NCBI GenBank assembly: GCA_002083985.1
Contig: MTER01000133.1
Span: 1 to 5,482, forward strand
DNA: 5,482 nt
Direction of reading: 5' to 3'
DNA from: Candidatus Altarchaeales archaeon A3
Lineage (GTDB): Archaea > Altiarchaeota > Altiarchaeia > Altiarchaeales > Altiarchaeaceae
Positions 1 to 5,482 of the stretch are shown here, piece after piece. The position numbers were made by a program, and so were the translations under genes. Position 1 is the stretch's first letter, and the number at the start of each line of letters is the position of its first letter. Below the pieces are notes generated by a model. The model saw only the letters and a program-made list of their open reading frames with translations. It searched no databases and was not told the origin of the DNA.

Positions 1-879
1 CTCATCTCAAAAATAAAAGGTATATTTACAAGCAAAATAAAATTAAACGAGAGCGATTTGAAGCCGGCAATTGAGGAATTACGGATGAATTTAATAGACA
101 GTGATGTTGCTTATGAGACATCCGAGAAAATTTGCGAGAAAATTTTTAACGGGTTAAAAGACAAGGAAATAAACAAAAATGAGATTGATAAAGTTGTAAA
201 TAAAGAAATAAAGGATGCTTTGCTGGAAATTTTAAAGGATAACTGGATGGAAGGAAAATTTATGGAATGGGTAAAAACAAAAACGAAGCCGATAAAAATT
301 GTTTTTTTCGGAATAAACGGAACCGGAAAGACAACTACAATTGCAAAATTCGGGAAATTTTTAATGGACAACAATAAAAGCGTGGTCTTTGCAGCGGGCG
401 ATACATTCAGGGCAGGAGCAATTGAACAAATTTCAGTCCATGGAGGACGACTTGGAATTAAGGTTATAAAGCCGGAAAAGAGGGGCACGGATGCTGCTGC
501 AATTATATATGATGCTGTTGAATATGCAAAAGCACATTTTATTGATTTTGTATTTGCTGACACCGCCGGAAGAATGCAAACCAACAAGGATTTAATGAAT
601 GAAATGAAAAAGGTTGTTAAAGTTATGAAGCCGGATTTAAAGGTATTTGTTGCAGATGCACTAACCGGAAATGATGCAGTTGAACAGGCAAGAGAATTTA
701 ATGAAGCGGTTGGGATAGATGCGGTAATTATTGCCAAAATGGATGCTGCAAAAGGTGGCTGTGCATTAAGCATTGCTCACACAATTCAAAAGCCGATTAT
801 ATTTATGGGAATCGGGCAAAACTATGGTGATATTAAAGAATTTGATGCGAAATGGTTTGTTGATGAAATGGTCGGATGA
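1..879 (+). CDS. ftsY: Signal recognition particle receptor FtsY (SRP GTPase), 5'-truncated by window edge
   Basis: FtsY docks the SRP-ribosome complex at the membrane; its NG domain forms a GTPase heterodimer with SRP54. The frame is open from base 1, and the codons before the TTG at 58 already read as FtsY N domain (KIKGIFTSKIKLNESDL then LIDSDVA), so the gene starts upstream and 58 is not its start; 292 codons are present. Visible GTPase motifs are G1 GINGTGKT (310-333), G2 DTFRAGA (400-420), G3 DTAGR (559-573), a G4 region AKMD (733-744) followed by AKGG, and G5-like GIGQ (808-819). The ending FDAKWFVDEM is the usual FtsY C-terminus, so the 3' end is complete (TGA 877-879). The wording between G3 and G4 is of archaeal type. 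G4 normally reads TKxD followed by about two residues before AKGG; here it is AKMD with one residue. No membrane segment is seen. SRP54 is the paralogous alternative, but the absence of an M domain after the G domain excludes it. Confidence 0.95.
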   Translation, partial: LISKIKGIFTSKIKLNESDLKPAIEELRMNLIDSDVAYETSEKICEKIFNGLKDKEINKNEIDKVVNKEIKDALLEILKDNWMEGKFMEWVKTKTKPIKIVFFGINGTGKTTTIAKFGKFLMDNNKSVVFAAGDTFRAGAIEQISVHGGRLGIKVIKPEKRGTDAAAIIYDAVEYAKAHFIDFVFADTAGRMQTNKDLMNEMKKVVKVMKPDLKVFVADALTGNDAVEQAREFNEAVGIDAVIIAKMDAAKGGCALSIAHTIQKPIIFMGIGQNYGDIKEFDAKWFVDEMVG

Positions 880-900
880 TAAATTTAAGGATAAATTTAA
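878..900 (+). repeat. Two-copy tandem repeat at the ftsY stop
   Basis: The 11-mer GATAAATTTAA occurs at 878-888 and again at 890-900, a 12-nt period. The first copy overlaps the ftsY TGA. It is AT-rich and may simply be low complexity; no function is assigned. Confidence 0.6.
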
Positions 901-1003
901 ATACAATTATTTAGCAAACTTTGGAAAAAGGAAAATTTAAATTTCACAAAATTTTATTGTCCGGCAACGCATTAGTTTATTTTATCTCGTTATTCACTTA
1001 ATC

Positions 1004-1033
1004 TTTATATTTTTATCTTTTAATTTATAATTT
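1004..1033 (+). promoter_or_regulatory. Candidate archaeal TATA-box region for the hsdM operon
   Basis: Two TATA-like boxes lie ahead of hsdM: TTTATATT at 1004-1011 and TTTATAATTT at about 1023-1032. Archaeal TATA boxes sit roughly 25-30 nt before the transcription start. The second would give a start near 1055 and an almost leaderless mRNA for the ATG at 1063; the first would give a leader of about 25-30 nt. No clear Shine-Dalgarno sequence precedes the ATG, which fits a leaderless or short-leader transcript. The T-rich run 1003-1020 could equally act as an oligo-T terminator for ftsY. The background is very AT-rich, so the call is weak. Confidence 0.35.
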
Positions 1034-1062
1034 ATGTATCTATATTGAACAAGTTTTTTAAG

Positions 1063-3072
1063 ATGACTGATTTTCAGGAAAAAGTAAATTTTATCTGGGA
1101 TTTGGCAGATTTATTAAGGGGGCCATATAAAAGAAATGAATATCAAAAGGTAATTCTTCCTTTTACAGTATTAAAAAGATTTGATTGCGTTCTAATTCCT
1201 TCAAAAAATGCAGTTCTTGAAACATACAACAAATACAAAGGCCAATTTGAAATGGAACATGTTCTTCAAGATTCAGCTAAAGATAAGAAGGGCAACCAAT
1301 TAGGTTTTTACAATTATTCAAAGTATGATTTTAAGACCTTGCTTGAAGATCCTGAACTTATGGAACAAAATTTAATCTGTTATCTTGATTCTTACAGCAA
1401 AAATGTGCAGGATATATTTGATAATTTAGATATTAAGAAGCATATTACTACTTTATCTAAGGCCAATTTATTGTTCCTGTTAATTAAAAAGTTTTCTGAG
1501 TCAAAAGTTGATTTGCATCCGGACATTGTTTCTAACTATGAAATGGGTTTGATTTTTGAAGAATTAATACGAAAGTTTGCAGAGCAATCCAATGAAGAGG
1601 CAGGAGAGCACTTTACTCCAAGAGATGTTGTTGAAATAATGACTAAGCTGATTTTTATTGAAAATGGTATCCGTTTGAAGGAAAAGAATATTATTAAAAC
1701 CGTTTACGACCCCGCTTGTGGAACAGGAGGCATGCTAACAAGCTGTAAGGAGTTTGTAATAAAAATGAACGATTCTGTTGATATTGTTTTATTTGGACAG
1801 GAAATAAATCCTGATATATATGCCATCTGCAAGGCAGATATGCTAATGAAAGGCGAAAATGATGAAAATATTAAAGGTCCTTTTAGTACTCTTTCAAAAG
1901 ACCAATTCACAGACCAGAAATTTGACTTTATTATTTCTAATCCTCCTTATGGCAGGAAATGGGAGCAGGATGAAGCAGAAGTAAGAAAAGAAGCAGAAAA
2001 GGGTTTTGAGGGACGATTTGGTGCAGGATTGCCGAGAATTAATGACGGTCAATTATTGTTCTTACAACACATGATTTCCAAGATGAAAGTTAAAGAGAAA
2101 TCAAGAATCGCTGTAATTACAAATGGCTCTCCGTTATTTACAGGTGACGCCGGACAGGGAGAAAGCGACATCAGAAAATGGATGATTGAAAATGATTTTA
2201 TTGAAGCAATTATCGCCCTGCCGGATCAGTTATTTTACAACACAGGCATAAAGACATACATTTGGGTCTTGACAAATAAAAAACCAAGTGAAAGAGTTAG
2301 TAAAATCCAGCTTATAGATGCAACTTCAAGATTTAAGAAGATGCGAAAAAGTTTAGGATACAAGAGAAACTATCTTGGTGAAGATGATATTAAAGAAATT
2401 TTGCAATATTATGGGAAATTCAAAGAAGATAAGAATTGTAAATTGTTTGATAATGAAGAATTTGGTTATACTAAAGTCATTGTTGAAAGACCTCTGCAAT
2501 TAAATTACCAGGTCACTGATGAAAGGATTGAAAACTTATATTCGGTTAGCGCGTTTGCAAAACTTACTGAGAGCAAGAAAGAAAACCCTGACTTAAAGCT
2601 TAAAGAGGAAGAAGAAGGAAGAAAGAAACAGCAGGAAATAATCTTAGCTTTAAAGAAAACAGGAAATCATTTGTATAAGAATTGGGATGAGTTTGAAGCC
2701 AAAGTAAAAGAAGCACTAAAAGATTTAGATTTGACTCCAAATTTTGTTAAAAATATAATTCTTGCCTTATCCGAGCATGACGATACTGCAGACTATGTTT
2801 TAGATGCCAAAGGCAAAAAACAACAGGATTCAAATTTAAGGGACTCTGAAAAAATTCCACTAAAGCAGGATATTAAAAAATACTTTGAGAAAGAAGTAAA
2901 ACCATATTATCCTGATGCATGGATGGACAGGTGCAAGGATAAAATAGGATATGAAATAAACTTTACCCGGTATTTTTATGAATACAAACCGATAAGACCT
3001 CTTGAAGAAATTGAAAGGGATATTAAAGAGGTTACGGCTGAAATTCAGGAATTAATTAAGGAGGAGTTATAA
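1063..3072 (+). CDS. hsdM: Type I restriction-modification N6-adenine DNA methyltransferase subunit HsdM
   Basis: HsdM transfers a methyl group from S-adenosylmethionine to adenine N6 within the site chosen by HsdS, normally as M2S, and as R2M2S with HsdR for restriction. I chose ATG 1063 (669 aa) over TTG 1045 because the family N-terminus begins MTDFQEKVNFIWDLADLLRG; TTG would add six residues. Residues 1 to about 130 are the HsdM N-terminal helical domain (RGPYKRNEYQKVILPFTVLK). GEHFTPRDV (about 181-189) precedes the SAM motif DPACGTGG (216-223, nt 1708-1731). The catalytic motif NPPY is at 293-296 (nt 1939-1950). The long C-terminal part contains PLQLNYQVTDERI (about 477), a charged region near 500-525, then IGYEINFTRYFYEY (about 628-641) and a helical tail (LEEIERDIKEVTAEIQELIK), the segment that in this subfamily contacts HsdS. 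All motifs are intact, so catalytic competence is likely. It is the first gene of the operon, followed after 1 nt by the BRO/DinD-like gene. Confidence 0.95.
   Translation: MTDFQEKVNFIWDLADLLRGPYKRNEYQKVILPFTVLKRFDCVLIPSKNAVLETYNKYKGQFEMEHVLQDSAKDKKGNQLGFYNYSKYDFKTLLEDPELMEQNLICYLDSYSKNVQDIFDNLDIKKHITTLSKANLLFLLIKKFSESKVDLHPDIVSNYEMGLIFEELIRKFAEQSNEEAGEHFTPRDVVEIMTKLIFIENGIRLKEKNIIKTVYDPACGTGGMLTSCKEFVIKMNDSVDIVLFGQEINPDIYAICKADMLMKGENDENIKGPFSTLSKDQFTDQKFDFIISNPPYGRKWEQDEAEVRKEAEKGFEGRFGAGLPRINDGQLLFLQHMISKMKVKEKSRIAVITNGSPLFTGDAGQGESDIRKWMIENDFIEAIIALPDQLFYNTGIKTYIWVLTNKKPSERVSKIQLIDATSRFKKMRKSLGYKRNYLGEDDIKEILQYYGKFKEDKNCKLFDNEEFGYTKVIVERPLQLNYQVTDERIENLYSVSAFAKLTESKKENPDLKLKEEEEGRKKQQEIILALKKTGNHLYKNWDEFEAKVKEALKDLDLTPNFVKNIILALSEHDDTADYVLDAKGKKQQDSNLRDSEKIPLKQDIKKYFEKEVKPYYPDAWMDRCKDKIGYEINFTRYFYEYKPIRPLEEIERDIKEVTAEIQELIKEEL
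3059..3064 (+). promoter_or_regulatory. Strong Shine-Dalgarno site for the BRO/DinD-like gene
   Basis: AGGAGG lies within the last codons of hsdM, 9 nt before ATG 3074, and fully matches the anti-Shine-Dalgarno end of 16S rRNA. It fixes the start at 3074 and suggests efficient translation of this second operon gene, in contrast to hsdM, which has no clear site. Confidence 0.8.
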
Positions 3073-3073
3073 A

Positions 3074-3955
3074 ATGGATAAAAAAAATAAAGAAAATTCA
3101 GTTGTTTTGTTCAATGACAAACAGGTTCGCAGAGTATGGAACGAAGAAAAAGAAGAATGGTTTTTTAGTATTATTGATGTAATTGCTATTTTGACCGAAA
3201 GCGTTAACCCTCGAAAGTATTGGAGTGTCTTAAAAACCAGATTAAAACAGGAAGGAAGTCAGTTGGCTACAAATTGTAGTCAACTGAAAATGATGTCTTC
3301 GGACGGTAAATATTACTTAACTGATGTAGGGAATACGAAAGCAATTTTAAGATTAATCCAGTCAATACCTTCTCCTAAAGCAGAACCCTTCAAGTTATGG
3401 CTTGCAAAAGTCGGGACTGAAAGAATTGATGAGTTTGCAGACCCGCAAAAAGCGATTGACAGGGCGCTTGAGACCTACCTGAAAAAAGGATATTCAAAAG
3501 AATGGATTAACCAGAGATTAAAAACCATTGAAGTAAGAAAAGAATTAACTGATGAATGGGACGAGCGGGGCGTAGAAGAAGACAAGAAATATGCAATTTT
3601 AACCGACGAAATTACAAAGGCATGGACGGGAATGACAACAAAAGAATATAAAAATTTCAAGAACCTGAAAAAGGAAAATTTACGAGATAATATGTCTAAT
3701 CTGGAACTGGTTCTTAATATGCTGGCGGAAGCAACTACAACCGAAATTTCAAAAAACAAGATACCTGAAACATTTGAAGAAAACAAAAAAGTCGCAAGAG
3801 AAGGCGGAGAAGTTGCGGGAAATGCAAGAAAAGAGATTGAGCAAAAGACAGGTAAGAATGTTATTTCCAATGAAAATAGTTTAAACAACGATTTAGAAAA
3901 GAAAAAGGAGATAGAAGATGCAAAATCAAAATGCAGTAAGGTAATAAAAAAATGA
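3074..3955 (+). CDS. BRO-N domain protein with DinD-like C-terminal region, embedded in type I RM operon
   Basis: This is a 293-aa protein. Residues about 8-114 resemble the BRO N-terminal domain of phage antirepressors: a short strand region, VRRVWNEEKEEWFFSIIDVIAIL, PRKYWSVLKTRL (46-57), DGKYYLTDV, then SIPSPKAEPFKLWLAKVG (97-114). Residues about 120-262 (AIDRALETYLKKGYSKEWIN, then NMSNLELVLNMLAEATTTEI at 206-225, then a GGEVAGNARKEIE segment) resemble the C-terminal half of DNA-damage-inducible protein D (DinD). The tail after about 265 is lysine- and asparagine-rich and probably disordered. No signal peptide or membrane helix is seen. BRO-N domains are associated with DNA binding, and E. 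coli DinD is reported to inhibit RecA strand exchange; any such role here is inference. It sits 1 nt after hsdM and overlaps hsdS by ATGA, so it is translationally coupled to both modification genes. A regulator of the RM system or a damage-linked modulator is plausible; function is not established. Confidence 0.85.
   Translation: MDKKNKENSVVLFNDKQVRRVWNEEKEEWFFSIIDVIAILTESVNPRKYWSVLKTRLKQEGSQLATNCSQLKMMSSDGKYYLTDVGNTKAILRLIQSIPSPKAEPFKLWLAKVGTERIDEFADPQKAIDRALETYLKKGYSKEWINQRLKTIEVRKELTDEWDERGVEEDKKYAILTDEITKAWTGMTTKEYKNFKNLKKENLRDNMSNLELVLNMLAEATTTEISKNKIPETFEENKKVAREGGEVAGNARKEIEQKTGKNVISNENSLNNDLEKKKEIEDAKSKCSKVIKK
3938..3942 (+). promoter_or_regulatory. Ribosome binding site for hsdS
   Basis: AAGGT lies 9 nt before ATG 3952, inside the end of the BRO/DinD-like gene. 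Together with the ATGA stop/start overlap at 3952-3955 it supports the hsdS start and translational coupling. Confidence 0.55.
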
Positions 3956-3978
3956 AATATAAATCATATTTCAAATAT

Positions 3979-4044
3979 AAAGATTCAGGAGTTCAATGGA
4001 TTGGAGAAATACCTGAAGGTTGGAATACTAACAAAATCAAACAT
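3979..4044 (+). repeat. HsdS internal half-repeat, copy 1 (TRD entry segment)
   Basis: These 22 codons (KDSGVQWIGEIPEGW and following) match the 22 codons at 4563-4628 (RDSGIKWIGKVLEEW and following) with 10 identical residues and about 45 of 66 identical bases by hand count. It marks the start of TRD1 and reflects the duplicated two-half structure of HsdS. Confidence 0.8.
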
Positions 4045-4046
4045 AA

Positions 4047-4059
4047 TGTTCTACCTTTG
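4047..4059 (+). other. Frameshift point in hsdS
   Basis: Upstream of this interval HsdS reads in the ATG 3952 frame; from GGA at 4059 it reads one base earlier. The interval is bounded on the left by TAA 4044-4046 in the downstream frame and on the right by the recognisable GKSG motif. A one-base loss, most simply in TTT 4056-4058, accounts for it. Confidence 0.8.
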
Positions 4060-4487
4060 GAAAGTCCGGACTTGAAGCATCAGAAGGAAATGAGGAAGGC
4101 ATTTACCCCTTTTTTACGTCAAGCCAAATTCAAAGTAAATTTATTGATAAAGCAATTTTTGATAACGAGTGTTTGATATTAGGTACTGGTGGGACTGCTT
4201 GTGTTCATTATATCAAAGGGAAATTTTCGGCATCTACAGATTGTTTGGTATTAAAAAAACAAAAAAATATTAATATGAAATTTTTGTGGTACCAAATACT
4301 ATCAAATATTGGAGCAATTGATGACTTGGGTTTCTGGGGGATGGGGTTAAGACATATTCAAAAAGATTTTTTCAATAATATGTTAGCATATTGGCCAGAT
4401 AGAAAGCAACAAGAGAATATAATAAATTTCCTTGACTCTAAAACATCTCAATTATCCAAAACAATCGCAGCAGATAAAAAACTAATT

Positions 4488-4541
4488 GAACTTCTCAAAG
4501 AAAAAAGAACTGCTTTGATAAATCATGTTGTAACAAAAGGG
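4488..4541 (+). repeat. HsdS conserved coiled-coil end repeat, copy 1
   Basis: These 18 codons read ELLKEKRTALINHVVTKG and match the C-terminal ELLEEYKKSLIHHVVTGK at 5130-5183. These helical ends pair to hold the two TRDs at a fixed spacing in HsdS. Confidence 0.8.
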
Positions 4542-4562
4542 CTTAATCCAAAAGCAAAGATG

Positions 4563-4628
4563 AGAGATTCCGGAATTAAATGGATTGGGAAAGTGCTGGA
4601 AGAATGGGAAGTAAAAAAACTAAAATAT
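4563..4628 (+). repeat. HsdS internal half-repeat, copy 2 (TRD entry segment)
   Basis: Partner of 3979-4044, opening TRD2. It is directly preceded by an in-frame ATG (4560-4562), a possible start for a one-TRD half-subunit. Confidence 0.8.
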
Positions 4629-5129
4629 TCCTGTTTAATTAATAAAAAAACTCTGGGAGAAGAAACAAGCAATCAACTACAGATTAATTATCTTGATATC
4701 TCCAATGTCAATAATATGGGATCAATTGTTTCTACAGATGAGTTATATTTTGAAGATGCACCAAGCAGAGCAAGAAGAGTTCCTGAACAAAAAGATACAA
4801 TAATTTCAACTGTTAGAACATATTTAAAAGCAATTGCATATTTAGACAAAGTACCATTAAATTTGATAGTTTCTACCGGTTTTGCTGTACTTCATCCAAA
4901 CAATAAAACAATGCCCAAGTATCTATTTTATATGACTTCATCTGAAAACTTTATTCAAAAAGTTATTGCAGATTCAACAGGAGTTGCTTACCCTGCAATC
5001 AATCCTTCGGATTTAGGTCAAATCAAAATATTTTTACCGCCCTATTCAGAGCAAATCCAAATATCAGAATATCTCGATAAAGCAACTTCAAAAATAGACC
5101 AAACTATCCAGAATATTGAAAAAAAGATT

Positions 5130-5183
5130 GAACTTTTGGAAGAATATAAAAAATCGCTTATTCATCATGTTGTTACGGGCAAA
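5130..5183 (+). repeat. HsdS conserved coiled-coil end repeat, copy 2
   Basis: C-terminal partner of 4488-4541, followed by the usual HsdS ending KVDVRD. Its presence shows that the 3' end of hsdS is complete. Confidence 0.8.
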
Positions 5184-5248
5184 GTTGATGTAAGAGATAT
5201 ATCTGTATGGTAAAAACAAAAGATGTATCCTCTCAAAATTTCAGGGTA

Positions 5249-5273
5249 TTTTAAAAACTTCAAGTTTTTAAAA
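5249..5273. repeat. Perfect 12-bp inverted repeat after hsdS, possible terminator hairpin
   Basis: TTTTAAAAACTT (5249-5260) and AAGTTTTTAAAA (5262-5273) are exact reverse complements around one central C. As RNA this gives a 10-bp stem with loop UUCAA. It lies 35 nt past the hsdS stop, so a transcript-end or mRNA-stabilising role is plausible. The stem is almost all A-T and no T-run follows it, and archaeal terminators usually depend on oligo-T rather than hairpins, so the function is uncertain. Confidence 0.6.
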
Positions 5274-5303
5274 GATACGAGCAACAGCGAGTGTAAAATA
5301 TAA

Positions 5304-5397
5304 AAATTTGAACTTGCTCAATATTAAGAGGTAAATCACTCGTAACCGTCAAAAAATCAAGAATAACCTCCACTCTTTATTGAGCATATTCGAATTT
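5304..5397. repeat. Imperfect 20-nt inverted repeat enclosing about 54 nt
   Basis: The arm 5304-5323 pairs with 5378-5397 at 17 of 20 positions by hand alignment, with an unbroken 9-bp core TGCTCAATA (5315-5323) / TATTGAGCA (5378-5386). AAGAG (5326-5330) and CTCTT (5373-5377) extend the stem inward past a 2-nt bulge. It could be a structured RNA, a small mobile-element remnant or a regulatory stem. No coding sequence is recognised inside. Confidence 0.55.
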
Positions 5398-5482
5398 CAT
5401 TCTGTAATCAATCTATCAGACATATTAACAACATTTTCACATCATATATCTTTAATTTTCACAGAAATAATTTAAATGTAAA

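Larger units (their letters stand above)
3952..5213 (+). pseudogene. hsdS: Type I RM specificity subunit HsdS, interrupted by a single frameshift in TRD1
   Basis: HsdS carries two target recognition domains (TRDs) joined by helical conserved regions, and sets the bipartite sequence methylated by HsdM. ATG 3952 overlaps the previous stop. The start is typical (YKDSGVQWIGEIPEGW), but this frame ends at 4174-4176 after 74 codons. From GKSG (4059-4070) the true HsdS frame is the one shifted by -1: GNEEGIYPFFTSSQ, then LILGTGGTACVHY, open to TAA 5211-5213. That frame has a stop at 4044-4046, so the lesion lies within 4047-4058. One extra T in the TTT at 4056-4058 would restore VLPFGKSG and a normal 420-aa protein. 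TRD1 runs to about 4410, the central coiled coil (LLKEKRTALINHVV) to about 4545, TRD2 from about 4563 to 5050, and the C-terminal coiled coil ends HHVVTGKVDVRD. It may be a true pseudogene, a phase-off state or a sequence error. ATG 4560 could start a 217-aa half-subunit carrying TRD2 alone. Confidence 0.9.
5214..5482. other. Non-coding AT-rich region after the operon
   Basis: Apart from the two inverted repeats, I see no gene on either strand to the window end. A locally GC-richer segment at 5277-5293 contains CGAG twice (ACGAGCAACAGCGAGTG). CGAGTG (5288-5293) is complementary to CACTCG (5337-5342), so alternative pairings with the larger inverted repeat exist. hsdR does not begin here. Confidence 0.6.

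Noticed and set aside
58..60. TTG at 58 as the ftsY start
   Set aside because: The open frame and recognisable FtsY N-domain residues continue upstream to base 1.
111..773. Long minus-strand open frame opposite ftsY
   Set aside because: Shadow of the ftsY coding frame; serine/phenylalanine/isoleucine-rich wording without any domain.
1045..1062. TTG at 1045 as the hsdM start
   Set aside because: It would add six residues ahead of the ATG at 1063, where the typical HsdM N-terminus begins; no ribosome binding site supports it.
3475..3888. Minus-strand open frame opposite the BRO/DinD-like gene
   Set aside because: Shadow of a well-supported + strand gene; no motif recognised.
3918..3947. Eight-codon open frame MQNQNAVR with AAGGAG upstream
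   Set aside because: Too short to judge, lies wholly within the end of the BRO/DinD-like gene, and matches no recognised peptide.
4173..5213. A separate gene starting at TTG 4173
   Set aside because: The HsdS TRD1 motifs in this frame begin well upstream (from 4059), so the TTG is an arbitrary codon inside the interrupted hsdS.
5207..5254. Fifteen-codon open frame overlapping the hsdS stop (MVKTKDVSSQNFRVF), a possible remnant of a following gene such as hsdR
   Set aside because: It sits where the next operon gene would start, but is too short and shows no recognisable HsdR feature.
5260..5373. Minus-strand 37-codon open frame starting GTG
   Set aside because: Overlaps the inverted repeats, has no recognisable motif and could arise by chance.
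5440..5482. TATA-like sequences at the right edge on both strands
   Set aside because: The background is too AT-rich and no gene start is visible to anchor a promoter.

Overview
The window looks like a piece of an AT-rich archaeal genome. The evidence is the first gene, an SRP-receptor GTPase FtsY whose G-domain wording (RMQTNKDLM, KPDLKVFVADALTGNDAVEQA, FDAKWFVDEM) is of the archaeal type. The very low GC and compact layout would fit a DPANN-like or other AT-rich archaeon, but the lineage below 'archaeon' is inference.

Layout: (1) 1-879, the 3' part of ftsY, open at the left edge. (2) 880-1062, an AT-rich intergenic stretch with a short tandem repeat, a T-rich patch that could end ftsY transcription, and TATA-like boxes that could start the next operon. 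(3) 1063-5213, a tightly packed three-gene unit on the + strand: hsdM (type I restriction-modification N6-adenine methyltransferase), a BRO-N/DinD-like protein, and hsdS (specificity subunit). The gap between hsdM and the BRO gene is 1 nt, and the BRO gene and hsdS overlap by ATGA, so all three are almost certainly co-transcribed. (4) 5214-5482, non-coding, with a perfect 12-bp inverted repeat just after hsdS and a larger imperfect inverted repeat further on.

HsdM and HsdS would form the M2S modification enzyme: HsdS chooses the bipartite DNA site and HsdM methylates adenine. The restriction/translocation subunit HsdR is not in the window. hsdS carries a one-base frameshift (within 4047-4058) in the first target recognition domain, so as written it gives a 74-residue fragment plus a downstream open frame. 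Restoring one base gives a normal 420-residue two-TRD HsdS. The break could be a recent mutation, a phase state or a sequence error.

The main points for a second look are the BRO-N/DinD-like gene embedded in the modification operon, the single frameshift with a possible half-HsdS rescue, and the structured DNA downstream. The genes belong to known families. I see no firm evidence of a wholly new system.
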